42,744 bases of DNA from Priapulus caudatus (lineage: Eukaryota; Priapulida; Priapulimorpha; Priapulimorphida; Priapulidae), in assembly GCF_000485595.1 (NCBI RefSeq), contig NW_014577195.1, forward strand, positions 188,116 to 230,859, in the 5' to 3' direction. Below, one piece after another: positions 32,378 through 42,694 of this stretch. Positions within the stretch are counted from its first letter, which is position 1. The number at the start of each line of letters is the position of its first letter. The translations under genes were made by a program, and so were the position numbers. The notes below the pieces were generated by a model that saw only the letters and a program-made list of their open reading frames with translations, searched no databases and was not told the DNA's origin.

Positions 32378-35300
32378 GTCGCGTGCGTGCGTTCTTTCTT
32401 CTCTTCTATCTCTCTCCTCTCTCTCCCTCCCACATGCCCTCCCTCTTCCCTATCTCTCTTGTTCTCTTGCTATCTCTTTCACTTGTGCTAATAGTACAAG
32501 TTACAAGCCCCTGCACAATTATCATTCCAGTCATATATGGTACAGTCTACTCTCAACAAAGGCTAATTTGCCTTGTTTGTTGTACCTCAACCATTAAAAT
32601 CAGGCCATCATGCCAACTAAATATTTTTCTATTTTATTTGACTTGCTGGTTAATTACATTAATCTTACTATAGTATTCACCTAGAAAATTAAAAATGACA
32701 ATCGGTGTCCACATGCTGATCTACCTATAAAATCAGTTGTCATTTACTAAGTTGTTACTGCAAACAGGAAATCGTTTAATGGTCGTCTGGATGGCTGTGG
32801 TGGAGCTGGCATTCATCGTCATCAGTTTTTGTATGTTGCTATTTCAGCTGGTCAGGAAATGGCCAAGCAAGCTCTGCAGGAGATTGTCATACTTCCTTCC
32901 ATCAGACCTGAGGTATGCTAGGCACTAAGTTAGCTTTAGCTAATAGCCGCAGGCATGACTAACGTGTATGTGCATAACAGGCATGCATTCTGCTGTCAGT
33001 ACATGTGCAGGGCCGTTGCCTGCAGGGGGCAAGGGGGGGCAGCTGCCCCCTAGATTTTGGAGCAAAATTTTAATAAAAAGTTCTACTAAAAGAGAATTGT
33101 CGTAGTCATAATGATGGCTGAAAATGTACTCAAAGGTGCCTCAAATACCATCTCCTGCAATCTACATTTTCAAAATCTTCTGTGGGAGGGCCCCCAGACC
33201 CCCTACTTGTTTCTCACCCCCTCCTTGAAATCCTGGATCCGCCACTGCCCCCCCCCCTAGGAATTTGCTCAGCCTACGGCCCTGATGTGTGCATACATGC
33301 GTGCCAGCTTTTGTGTGTGTTTGCAAGTATTTTATGGAGGCTTTTTAAGCATTCGCATTTGGTTGTGTGAGCATGTGTGCACTCATGCCATATTATAGGA
33401 AAGTTTTTGTTTTATGGGTAGAATAAAAAACACCATATTTTCGATTAACCGTGATTTCAACATTCCCCAGAAACATATCTGGGAAGTTTGACACGTAAAA
33501 GCGACCAATTTGCAATCTATGCACGGTAGACCTGGGGAAACCGGATACATTTCAATCAATATCTAGCCTACGGCAGCCACCTCATCAGCCATCATTCCAA
33601 AGTTGTACGAAGGACATCAATGCACCTAAGTGATTAGATAAGAAAAACAAAGGGAATAGCAGTTGAATCAGGAATCTAATGCAAGCTTTTTTTTACCCAA
33701 GCCTTGGCTAGGCTTCTTCTTTTTTTTAATCATCTGAAATAAATGTAAAACCTATAGTGAAATATAGTCTCGGTTATTAGTGGATAGGCTTCATTATAAC
33801 AGCTTATAAATTACTGTGGATTTATGCTGTTATGGTATATGAACTATCAAGTAACGCAGCTACAAATGCATCTAATTCTGACAAAAGTGCAACTAATTCT
33901 GTGATGATAAGTGGTTGTAAACTGCTACTGCATCTCTGTTACTTAATGCAAGTTACCATCAACAAAGTGTAAAGACGGTCTCGCGAGAAACAACAAGAAG
34001 TCAACAAAGAAATGTCAATGGTTGCATATGTAACAATGTACAAGACTTAGTGTTCTAAAACACGTTTGCCTTACTGTAGACATTTGCTGTTACACAAACA
34101 ATAGCAGTAAGTAAATTAATGGTTGGGAAAACATGAAAGCAGTCGTTAAAATTGTTTGAATCCTTGCAAAATTCTTCGAAATGCTTAAAATTGCCAAAAA
34201 GTGGCTAAATAGTGGCAATTACGTGGAAATGCGTTTGTGGATTGTTACCACAGTGTGTCACACACTCAATATTGTCGTCGTATTGTCCTCACTGATCAAG
34301 CTGTCTAGCTGTGTGCCTGTACATTTTGCTTGTACATACTATTATTTTTGTCCTGTTTCTGCCTTTGATCGGCTGTGGCTAATTTTGCCATACTTGTTGT
34401 GAAGATAAAAGCGTTCGCTTTTAACTTAAAGAGAACGAAAGATGCGGAGCTTCTCTTTTCACTGATACGTTTTTACGCGTTCGATTTCCATGATGAGTAG
34501 CTACCACTCAGCACCTGCCTGTCATGCCCGGCTAAAAAAAGATGCCATGAATCACTGACGCACGTGAGATGAGAAAATCAAGGCATTCAGAGCTCTTTAG
34601 ATTTTGCCTTCCATCTACATCTATATGGTTACGTCGATCTGTCACTCTTGACAATTACTCCACGGTTTCCGGTGGGCGCAGGAAAAAGAAAATTTACAAT
34701 AAACATTGCACAGCTATGTGCAGCATCTGTGAAGGACAAACTTGTACAAACATTCCAGATGTACCTAATGAGGACAACTGAAAGAACTGTGTAAAAAACA
34801 ATTTTGAAAGAATTTAATGCTGAAACATTGAAACAGTATGTAATCAACAAGATTTTACTTGTACCTCTCCAATTCTCACCTTTAATATACATTTATGATA
34901 AACCCAACATGGGTATATTCTTAATTTTATCCTTGGCCCAATTTCGTAAAGTCGACCCCCACTGTAACACAATTTGCCCCTTAAGAGTTAAATACTGTCT
35001 AATGTTATGTTTTTCAAGTCTAAATGCTATCTAACTCATACGTTTCTACCAAGGTTACAAAGAAATATAGGCATAGTGAACCCATTTCAATCGTCCGTAG
35101 GGCCTATTTTATACTGGGGGTTGACTGTACTTTGATCATGATTTCTGAGTTAAACTCCAAGAGGATTTTCTTGGGCTTTTGATATGTTATAACAGATGAT
35201 ATTAAAGAACTTGTGTAAAAAAATCAGCTTTATAACATTTTTTTCACGTTTTTACCAATATTATATCTAATGCTCCTGGACTATAATGGAAAAACAGGAT

Positions 35301-37612
35301 TTAGAGGCAATACTATAAATTAACGAAGCCAGTGTAAAATGGCTTATATTAAAGCCATAATTATCATGGACATGTTAATTTAGTTTTGATGGCATGATTA
35401 AATATTTTGTAGGACTTGCAAAAAAATAAACAACATGGGTGAATGTTTCGCTTTCCTGAAAATTCATTTTTGAAAATGATGCATTCAGTTATGGTGCGGT
35501 GCAACGAAATTCACATTAATAACTCTGCCGTTTTTGTTCAATTTTCACTCCCTAAACGAGTGGCTTGGGAGTAATACAAATACGACCATGAGAGATATTT
35601 AGTTGGCAACAGCGAGGGTCTGGGTATGTTTCCGAGTAGGCACAAGTATTGTATGTTTGTACTCACAATTGTATTCCACAGTTACACAGGAAAGACCTAC
35701 AAAAGATATATTTGGAGCTTGTATTTTTTACAGGTTCTTAAAATATTTGTGTATTTATAAATAAGATAAAACAATAAATACTGTTACAAATCTAAGCAGA
35801 GTAAAAGTAAATGGTCGGTGTTTTTGGTATTACTATTATCTTATTTTAATCTGCGAAATTATTCAATGTGGATCATTTCAAGCCATCAACAAATTAGCAC
35901 TAATAGCCTTCAGAACATGCTTCAAACTCAATACAATACTTTACATGCTTCACTTACGTCACCTAACACACCCTACTTCCCTCCCACCCTTGTCACTCAC
36001 ATTTAATACCCTTTGTAGAAGTAACAATTCTTGTCTACATTATAGATGAATTTATATCTACACCTTGGATTTGCTTCTGTGGAAGGTTTCAGTAATGGGG
36101 TTGCTGACTGAAACACCTTTTCTTATTGTATTTCAGCTGTTCACAGGATTGAGAGCACCAGCTAGAGGTCTCCTTCTATTCGGTCCACCTGGTAATGGAA
36201 AAACCATGCTGGTAAGATTTTCTTGACAAAGCTAGGTTTTTATGGAACATTATACAACTAGAACTAGATACGCACACGGCAAAGCTGTATAATTTACCTG
36301 GATCGGCATCTAGTAGCGATCTTATACGCGAACACTATACGATCACGAGAGGATAAGTAACGTAATAACCAGTATTACAATGGTTATATGTGCACCGGTT
36401 TTATAAAAATAAATTGCACGTAGTACGTGGACCTGTTTGAGGAGTTGCAGCACTGATAGTGCGTATTTTGTAGGCAAAGGCAGTGGCCTGCGAGTCCAGC
36501 GCCACATTCTTTTGCATCAGTGCTGCCAGTCTTACGTCAAAATACGTCGGGGAGGGAGAGAAGCTTGTCAGGGCGCTGTTTGCCTGTGCCCGTGAGCTGC
36601 AACCCTCCATCATCTTCATGGGTAACTATAGTTGTCGTGTTTGCTTGTTATGCTTTCATATTACGAATATAAAAATGATTCTAAAAGAGACTTGGTACCT
36701 CAAGAGTAAGCCCCGTTGAGTGGCTGCACTTGTGCAACACTTGCATAACTGTGATGTGACGAACACCTAACCCCACCTGAGCTCAGTCTAGCGACGTCCT
36801 AGCAAATAGGCAGGTTCTAGGTCAAGCTGAAGTCGTGACGACCTGGTAATCTCTACCCTGGGTCCGGGGACTTTTCCCAGAGTAAATTTGAGACACAGTG
36901 GTCTCGTATGTAGCTCCGAGAGCAAGTCTTCATGGTACCAAGTAGTTTGTGTTACATTTGTCAGGGATTTATAGGCAGTCTTATTAACTTCCCATTGTTT
37001 GTGGTGTGTTCATTGTGGTTCTTATTGAGTAGGTTATTTTGCTTTATCTGTTAATTGGAGTGTTAATTAAAACCTGTCAAGAAACAGTGCCCACTCTCAT
37101 GTAGATTTCTGTTACCTTTTATGAGAGGCATTCTCATTTGGTGATTGTTTTCGGGTTAACTAGTGCTGCCACCTGGTAGTAGTTATTTTGTAAAATTTAT
37201 GTAAAGGCTTATGAAATGTTCTCATATGTATATCTCTATATATCCTTTTAGATGAGGTGGACTCGCTGCTAACAGAACGCAAGGAGAGTGAGCATGAAGC
37301 TAGTCGAAGATTAAAAACTGAATTTTTGCTGGAATTTGATGGGGTATGCGACTAATACTAATACTAATAGTCTAATAATATCATATCACTGGTGAAGTAA
37401 TATGGTTTATGGGGAGTACATAGTCCCCATGATACAAAAGTTGACAGCACAATTCCTGTAATACCTAATAAATCTGTCTGTGACCTGCTTTGCAGATAAA
37501 TGCTAATGCTGAGGAGCGAATTCTTGTCATGGCAGCTACTAACAGACCCCAAGAGCTGGACGATGCTGCCCTCAGGTGGCAATTTTAACAACAATGTTTT
37601 TGATCATTGGCT

Positions 37613-37646
<34 letters not shown>

Positions 37647-38982
37647 CGTATGACTGCATATTTAAAATTAAATTATAAATAATATTAATATTTTAAATGT
37701 TACAAGTATTTGACGTGTAAACAGAAAGCTTTGTTTTTACTAGTATTTTTATTCAAGACAACTAAATTATTGAGATTCCTTGATAAAAAGTGAATGGAAA
37801 AAGTTTTATTCGTCCAAATTATATATTACTTTTGCGTAGTGCATGATTATTAGTTGCATTCTGTAGCTGTTAAATTGTTACCAGAAAACTCATGTTTATT
37901 GATTTGGCTATTCAAGCATAATGCTTGTTATTGATTCTCTAGACGTTTTCCCAAGCGAGTCTACGTCTCCCTCCCGGACTATGCAACAAGAGCTTACCTG
38001 CTTTCCAATCTGCTGGCCAAGCAGAACAGTCCTCTGTCACAGTCCGACGTCAAAACACTAGCAACGTGAGTCTCCATTCATGAAGCTTGCTCACCATTTC
38101 GATTATTTAAATCCTTGATGCACTATTACCTAACAACACTACTGTAGGGTTGATTATCACTGTCTTGTTAATGGAGATTCAGTATTATTATTGAAGAAAG
38201 GTAAGTGTCATTATGCGATAATAATATTGCGTGCTTTTTGGCAAACATTTTTTACTTTGATGGTAATTCTATAACTGCACTGCAGTGAGTGCTATTACAA
38301 CTGTTGCTACCTCCTCTTCAGGCTCACTGAGGGTTACTCAGGCAGCGACCTTACAGCACTGGCCAAAGACGCTGCGCTTGGCCCTATTCGAGGTATGCAG
38401 CTATGCCTACACAGTTTTACCATATTAAAGAGGTGTGATACACTGTGTAGCTGTTGTGTTTCTTTCTAACAATGAGATGTTAGTGTGTTCCTAAAGTTAC
38501 ATGATTCCCATGTGACATGGTGACCCCTAAATGTTTAAACAGTCCATCATACAGTTCATCCTAGCCACGTAGGCGTACTGTTCTCTAGGTTTTTCGGAGT
38601 ATACTACATAGGTCACATGTCCATCTAGTTGTCTCTTGAGGGTAGTTTTAAGAAATTACAGCTACTCATATATCCTTTCATACCTGTTCCTCTTTCATAT
38701 CGCACATATATATCGCTACATCAGTAAGTATCGATCTTGTACCTTTTTTTGAAGTCGGTTGATGGAATTACAGTTATGTGCATGTTCACAAATCACTGTT
38801 TGTCTCTCACATCAGACCTAAACCCGGAGGAGGTGAAGTCGGTTGACCCTAGCAACGTGAGAAACATCTGCCTGAAGGACTTCCGAGAGGCGTTGCGACG
38901 GATTCGTTCGAGCGTGCCGCCATCCTCACTGCTTGCCTTTGAAAAGTGGAATTCCGATTACGGCGACACTACTGCTTTCTAG
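27515..38982 (+). CDS. SPAST: Spastin, microtubule-severing AAA ATPase (12 exons, 5' end missing)
   Basis: Twelve exons join in frame: 27515-27682, 28113-28385, 31136-31329, 31891-32035, 32848-32912, 36137-36211, 36474-36621, 37252-37343, 37496-37575, 37943-38065, 38322-38392 and 38816-38982. They encode 533 residues, counting the split first codon as residue 1. Residues 1-57 are most of a MIT domain. Residues 58-260 are a Ser/Ala/Pro-rich linker ending in a basic stretch, where human spastin binds microtubules. The AAA domain follows, with Walker A GPPGNGKT at 298-305, pore loop SKYVGEGE near 329-336, Walker B IIFMDE at 353-358, sensor 1 Asn403, and arginine fingers Arg414-Arg415. The C-terminus is GDTTAF. 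Spastin hexamers pull tubulin tails through the pore and sever microtubules; the MIT domain binds ESCRT-III. The matching part of human spastin is about 481 residues, so this linker is about 50 longer. The exon with the start codon was not found; the first intron is phase 1. Identity is near certain. Confidence 0.96.
28113..28385 (+). CDS. SPAST: Spastin exon: linker, first part
   Basis: The acceptor is CTTTTTCTAG and the donor GTAAAC at 28386. The exon completes the Glu codon and encodes [20 protein letters not shown], then a Ser/Thr/Ala/Lys-rich stretch with repeated SPKTPVS-like and AAAPAAVH-like segments. It is the low-complexity linker between the MIT and AAA domains, which is poorly conserved in the family. 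The frame stays open past the donor to a stop at 28439-28441, which would give a short form if the intron were retained. Confidence 0.88.
29143..29148 (+). terminator. Possible intronic poly(A) signal
   Basis: An AATAAA lies in an AT-rich part of the second spastin intron, 700 bases past the stop that the linker exon reaches by read-through. It could end a short MIT-only transcript. A chance match in AT-rich DNA is equally possible. Confidence 0.2.
29306..29494. mobile_element. 189-bp pogo/Tigger-like MITE in a spastin intron
   Basis: It is flanked by TA on both sides. The left end CAGTTAACTCCCCCAATACC and the right end, read inverted, CAGTCAACTCTCCAAATTCC agree at about 15 of 20 positions. 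CAGT termini and a TA duplication are typical of pogo/Tigger elements. Confidence 0.7.
29510..29895 (+). repeat. Polypurine (GA)-rich tract in a spastin intron
   Basis: Nearly 390 bases of purine-dominated sequence on the sense strand, with (GA)n runs at 29740-29855. It can form triplex DNA in principle. Frames on the minus strand rich in Ser and Leu are artefacts. Confidence 0.85.
30850..30945 (+). repeat. Three short TTTGACAACGGYG repeats
   Basis: TTTTGACAACGGTGG, TTTTCACAACGGCGA and ATTTGACAACGGCGG recur about 35-40 bases apart within the second intron. Confidence 0.6.
31136..31329 (+). CDS. SPAST: Spastin exon: basic linker
   Basis: The acceptor is ATTATTCTAG and the donor GTATAG at 31330. 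It completes an Ala codon and adds 64 codons rich in Thr, Ser, Pro, Arg and Lys, such as [17 protein letters not shown]. By position it corresponds to the microtubule-binding segment ahead of the AAA domain in human spastin. Frame continuity on both sides supports it; sequence similarity alone would be weak. Confidence 0.85.
31600..31890 (+). repeat. 49-51 bp minisatellite ending at a spastin splice acceptor
   Basis: Six units begin near 31600, 31649, 31698, 31747, 31798 and 31849. Each carries CTCGCTCTCACACGCTCC, then TGCCTC and GTGCGTTATTTGACTTT. The last unit changes GCGTTATTT to GTGTTACAG and supplies the acceptor for the exon at 31891. Confidence 0.85.
31891..32035 (+). CDS. SPAST: Spastin exon: start of AAA region
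   Basis: The acceptor TGTGTTACAG is formed by the last unit of a tandem repeat. The donor GTAACG at 32036 is weak at +5. It encodes 48 codons plus one base, including [20 protein letters not shown] and FTDV, the conserved lead-in to the spastin AAA domain (human VDSNLANLIMNEIVD). The split Ala codon leads into GQEMAKQAL in the next exon. Confidence 0.94.
32093..32160 (+). repeat. (GT)n microsatellite in a spastin intron
   Basis: GT repeats with GGGT and GCGC interruptions, starting about 60 bases after the donor at 32036. Confidence 0.95.
32314..32377 (+). repeat. (CTAT)n microsatellite
   Basis: About sixteen uninterrupted CTAT units, preceded by a CTCTC-rich tract. The lack of interruptions predicts length variation between individuals. 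Confidence 0.95.
32848..32912 (+). CDS. SPAST: Spastin exon: [17 protein letters not shown] segment
   Basis: The acceptor is GCTATTTCAG and the donor GTATGC at 32913. This 65-base exon encodes [20 protein letters not shown] plus Glu, almost identical to the family motif before Walker A. It ends in phase 0. Confidence 0.95.
33008..33284. mobile_element. 277-bp hAT-like MITE in a spastin intron
   Basis: The left end is CAGGGCCGTTGCCTG and the right end, read inverted, is CAGGGCCGTAGGCTG. ATGTG lies directly outside both ends (33003-33007 and 33285-33289). The interior has GGGGGCAGCTGCCCCC and a matching GGGCCCCCAGACCCCC-like block. CAGGG ends recall hAT elements; the 5-bp duplication is shorter than the usual 8. 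Confidence 0.75.
34949..35127. mobile_element. 179-bp pogo/Tigger-like MITE in a spastin intron
   Basis: The right end, read inverted, is CAGTCAACCCCCAGTATAAA followed outside by TA. The left end is AAGTCGACCCCCACTGTAAC after TA. The arms agree at about 16 of 20 positions. No ORF lies inside. Confidence 0.65.
36137..36211 (+). CDS. SPAST: Spastin exon: Walker A
   Basis: The acceptor is TGTATTTCAG and the donor GTAAGA at 36212. Its 25 codons encode [15 protein letters not shown] followed by [10 protein letters not shown]. This holds the ATP-binding P-loop with its Lys304-Thr305. Both ends are in phase 0. Confidence 0.97.
36474..36621 (+). CDS. SPAST: Spastin exon: pore loop and Walker B
   Basis: The acceptor is TTTTGTAG and the donor GTAACT at 36622. 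It encodes [20 protein letters not shown], then the pore loop [17 protein letters not shown] and QPSIIFM. The last base starts the Asp codon of Walker B. Human spastin has IIFIDE; here the Ile before Asp is Met. Confidence 0.97.
37252..37343 (+). CDS. SPAST: Spastin exon: Walker B Glu and second pore loop
   Basis: The acceptor is TATCCTTTTAG and the donor GTATGC at 37344. It completes the Walker B Asp and encodes [19 protein letters not shown] then [11 protein letters not shown]. This carries the catalytic Glu358 and the basic loop typical of spastin. Confidence 0.97.
37496..37575 (+). CDS. SPAST: Spastin exon: sensor 1
   Basis: The acceptor is CTGCTTTGCAG. The donor GTGGCA at 37576 is poor, but it is the only one that joins ALR to RFPKRV in frame. 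It encodes [20 protein letters not shown] and LDDAAL. Asn403 in AATN is sensor 1. Confidence 0.95.
37615..37645 (+). repeat. (TA)n in a spastin intron
   Basis: About fifteen TA units, 40 bases after the weak donor at 37576. Confidence 0.95.
37943..38065 (+). CDS. SPAST: Spastin exon: arginine fingers
   Basis: The acceptor is GATTCTCTAG and the donor GTGAGT at 38066. The first base completes Arg414, followed by Arg415, giving the paired fingers in [12 protein letters not shown]. The rest encodes [20 protein letters not shown] and the small helical lid. Confidence 0.96.
38322..38392 (+). CDS. SPAST: Spastin exon: sensor 2 region
   Basis: The acceptor is CTCCTCTTCAG and the donor GTATGC at 38393. 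It encodes [20 protein letters not shown] then PIR, the strongly conserved GYSGSDL region of this AAA subfamily. The last base begins an Asp codon. Confidence 0.97.
38816..38982 (+). CDS. SPAST: Spastin last exon and stop
   Basis: The acceptor is TCTCACATCAG. The exon encodes a variable helix, then [34 protein letters not shown] and a TAG stop. The human protein ends KDFGDTTV, so this C-terminus, which packs into the hexamer, is complete. Confidence 0.97.
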
Positions 38983-39139
38983 AGGGCGCCGCTTCCCACT
39001 TTCGTTGTTCCAGTTGTTGTGCATGCAAGGTCGTTTTGGACATTGGAATGTGAATTCTGTGAGAGATTTCGTGTGCAAAGCGAGGAGAGCGAATGTCAAG
39101 TGCTGTTTCTTGTTCACAGATGTCGGATTTTTTATCATA

Positions 39140-39150
39140 AATAAAATAAA
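39140..39150 (+). terminator. Two overlapping AATAAA poly(A) signals
   Basis: AATAAA occurs at 39140-39145 and again at 39145-39150, about 160 bases after the spastin stop. The spacing fits a short 3' UTR with cleavage near 39165-39180. Confidence 0.7.
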
Positions 39151-40852
39151 GAGTGTATTTAGATTTCACCACGACAGTCATTCCAAAAATCCTTGATTTC
39201 ACGATTTACGGAAAGGAAACCTAGAAAGAGAATTATATAGTGAGCATATTATGGGGGACCACTGAGGAGTTATTGTAGAGCCGATTCTACAGGAGGTGTT
39301 TGAGTGTTGTGTTGTGTAATGAATGAACAGGACTTGAAATGTTAACCAATGCATCAGTCTAGCTTCATGGCCCGTGTTTAATGCCACATATTTTATTACT
39401 TATCATTTATTAGTATTTAGCACCTAGGTAATCATTAGCAAGTACCATGTCAATTCATCGTTTTAGTCCACTCGTTTTTGGCAATCAAACTAACGTTCCA
39501 TTATATACATATATAAACCTGATGAGAATCTAGCTTCTGCCACGCTTTGAAAATATAAGAGCACCTATACTGAGAAAGCTACGCAGCTACATCTCACAGG
39601 CTAATGAAAAATATAACCTTGGCCATCATTGTATGCTTACCAGCTCTCGCTAATCTGGCGACGAAAATGATACTGATGGTAACTGACAAGTGCGCACTAC
39701 CTCGTCACAATCGCCTGCTAAAGTCTTCAGGCTGGATTGCAATGTCGCTGTGATTTGGATGTTACTGAGTGCAGTGAATCTAGTCAAATGATGTTGTTTA
39801 ATATTTGCACGACCTGTGAATGTTTGTCAAGCTGAAACTGTGTTGAGAAGCACATCGTATACACACAAATTACTATATCCAGATCGGAAAGCAATTGAGC
39901 AATTACCTAGAAATTGCCCATCAAAGCAAGCAGCATAATGGTATTCAAGAAGCGTGAGAGAAATTTTTTTATCCATATGAATTTTTATATTACTGCTGTA
40001 TTTGGAATATCGATGTGACTTTAGTGAAAGAAACTAACTAGTGTAGGCGAGATCGGGTTTATAGGTGTAGCTGTTTAGCCAATTTTTCCAGTTTTGTCGG
40101 TGAGATTTTCTTGACGTAATCGTGATCTTTTGTGATAAGTTGTTGTAAACTTTTTTACGTTGGTTTCTACTTTGCAGATTAATTTATGTTGTGTGGTGCG
40201 TTCGTTCGTGCGTGCGTGTGTTTTCGTGTACGAGCTCATCTTTTTAATTCACTTTGTGTTATAAACAACGTCAGCGGCGTTTACTAGTACCACCATTCAT
40301 TCGTTATAGATGATTCTTACGCTGATCATGAGTTCTCGTGAAAAAAGCTGTTGGTCTCGGTAATGTTAAATATCGTTGCGTAGGTACGCACGCTGGCATT
40401 CCATCGCAGCCGACAGAGGACAGTGTTTTACGTTTACAGTAGCAACTATGAACCGTAGCAGCCTATGCGCGGTCTATATTGCGCGCGCCTATGTTGCGAT
40501 TTAGTGTTACTTAAAGCGTATAATCTTGCTCCACTGGAGCTGACCTTGCACTATCCAAACGTTCGCTTGTAAATACGGTGTTAATGAGAATAAATCTAAA
40601 TGCCTGCCAGAGCAAACGTAAATTCCTGCATTCCACGGTGTTCTCTGCCTTCTCTCACTCGCACCAACACTGTCGTAGGCAAATATTTCAGACAAGGTGA
40701 ATACGTCTATCAAAGCCGCGTAGGAAGCTACCACTATTTCACACGATGCTTGAAACTACTGAAACTATAACTGTAGTATTAAATATTATTGCATATTTTC
40801 GAGATACCCTATTACCACAATTATAACCACAACCAAAAATAATAACTTTATG
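39151..40852. other. No recognised gene downstream of spastin
   Basis: Nothing coding-like was seen. A GTTCGTTCGTGCGTGCGTG run lies at 40200, and a mildly CpG-rich patch covers 40380-40500. Confidence 0.4.
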
Positions 40853-40862
40853 AAAGATTGGG

Positions 40863-40928
40863 CACTAGTCTAGAAGACATGTCCCACAATACTTGAATAC
40901 ATGGGTCATATCTTCTAGACTAGCTCCA
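40863..40928. mobile_element. 66-bp hairpin flanked by 10-bp direct repeats
   Basis: The arms CTAGTCTAGAAGACATGTCC (40865 on) and their complement (to 40923) pair over 22 bp with two mismatches around a 15-base loop. AAAGATTGGG lies directly outside both ends (40853-40862 and 40929-40938). It looks like a miniature foldback insertion. Confidence 0.7.
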
Positions 40929-40938
40929 AAAGATTGGG

Positions 40939-42231
40939 GTATCAGAATTTGCTCCGACCATACCTAGGAATATGAAATACAATGATAAACGTTTATACAT
41001 GCATTGTGATATAATCCAAAGGGTGGGCATAATAGGAGGGGTTTTGAAATGGCAATAATACTTTTACTAATGCTCGTAGCAAGTCTTTTGGCTTTTGTCA
41101 AGGAGTCCATTGTCTCTTAGCAAGGAATTATTTTGTGGGGTCAAATAATTAGCGTAAACAAAGTAATACTGTCATATTTTCTTTCATTTTTGAAATTTCA
41201 CATTAACGATAGACATTTTCGTCAGACATAAAGGAGAAATCGCAACTGAAAAGTTTCATGAATATAACGATATAAATACCATGTTTTTCTGAGAAATCGT
41301 GTGTATATACATGCTCGCAATATATCTTACTGCATCCTGATAATCTACAACAAGTGAAAACCGTATTCTGCCTTTTTAACATCGTATATCGTCGCAGAGT
41401 TAAATGTTTTCTGTGAGTCAGTGGCGTCTTGAAGTCATTGCTACTTTTATACACTAAAACATTATATAAAGTTGCCCTACGCGTAATAAATTTATGCTTT
41501 TGCAGCCAATTAAAGTGAGAAATATTGGTAAAAGAAACGCGGATACATAGGATCTATATATGCAACGTGCACAGCATAGAGATGGTACAGCGACGCGCTG
41601 TAGGCCTATGCTCTACTAATGACCAAATGATTTAATTCATATTAGAATCACCTAGATTGACGGCAGTATAGAGTCCGGCCGTTTCACTTACCTGATAGAG
41701 TTGATACGTACCTGTGCGCGTTCACAAATTTCGAAATGATATCATTTTATTTAAAAGTTCTTATTAAAAATTCTTGCATTTTCTCAAATATAATGGATAA
41801 TTTAATTAAATCTTTACGAAATGTGTCTGCAATAAACGTTGAGACATATACACGCAATTGAATTATTACTAGTTTTATTGACTGATCAATGTGAGATTCG
41901 AGTAACAATATACATATTTCAAGGAATTATTATTTTGAATACCCTCTATAAAAATCATGGAGGTCTACGTGAAATAAAACCATTTTTTATACCACGATCC
42001 TTGCTTAGTTGTACTAAACATGCCTTCTTTCTCTTGAAAATAATAACACGCACGTATAGGTGTGGGCGGTGCTACGTCACAGATCAGTAGTCACGTACAT
42101 ACCGATGAAAACAACACGATCGCGTCACTGGCGCCCATAGATTACTGCATAACGATACAAATTATCCGTCACTTGGTTTGAAAGTTTTAATGAGTTTTTT
42201 TCATGAAATTTCTTCTATTATGCCTTACGAG
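40939..42231. other. AT-rich, no recognised gene
   Basis: No credible frame, repeat end or RNA motif was seen. Confidence 0.4.
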
Positions 42232-42259
42232 TATATAGATAGCAGTAGCTATCTATATA
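42232..42259. repeat. Perfect 12-bp hairpin
   Basis: TATATAGATAGC pairs exactly with 42248-42259 around the loop AGTA. Confidence 0.8.
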
Positions 42260-42404
42260 GCTTTCTGTAGCTATAATTATGACATTATGTAAGATACATA
42301 TGCACTGCAAATATAAAATATTTTAAGCTATTCTTATTTGTTTGCTTTGCATTAGTTGAATAAAATTACCCCAGGTCTCGTGAAACAAAAACAAAGTCCA
42401 AGTT

Positions 42405-42658
42405 TACACATGCGCGCACACGCACACGCACACGCACACACAGTGACAAACTCACACGCACACGCACACGCACTCGCACACACAGTGACACACTCACACG
42501 CACACGCACAAGCACACGCACACACACGCACACACAGTGACACACTCACACGCACACGCACAAGCATACGCACACACACGCACACACAGTGACACACTCA
42601 CACGCACACGCATAGCCATACGCACACGCACACGCACACACACGCACACACATGGACA

Positions 42659-42694
<36 letters not shown>

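Noticed and set aside
36686-36945. ACTTGGTACC and GGTACCAAGT as possible inverted ends in an intron
   Set aside because: Only about ten bases match and the arms diverge at once; too weak to call.
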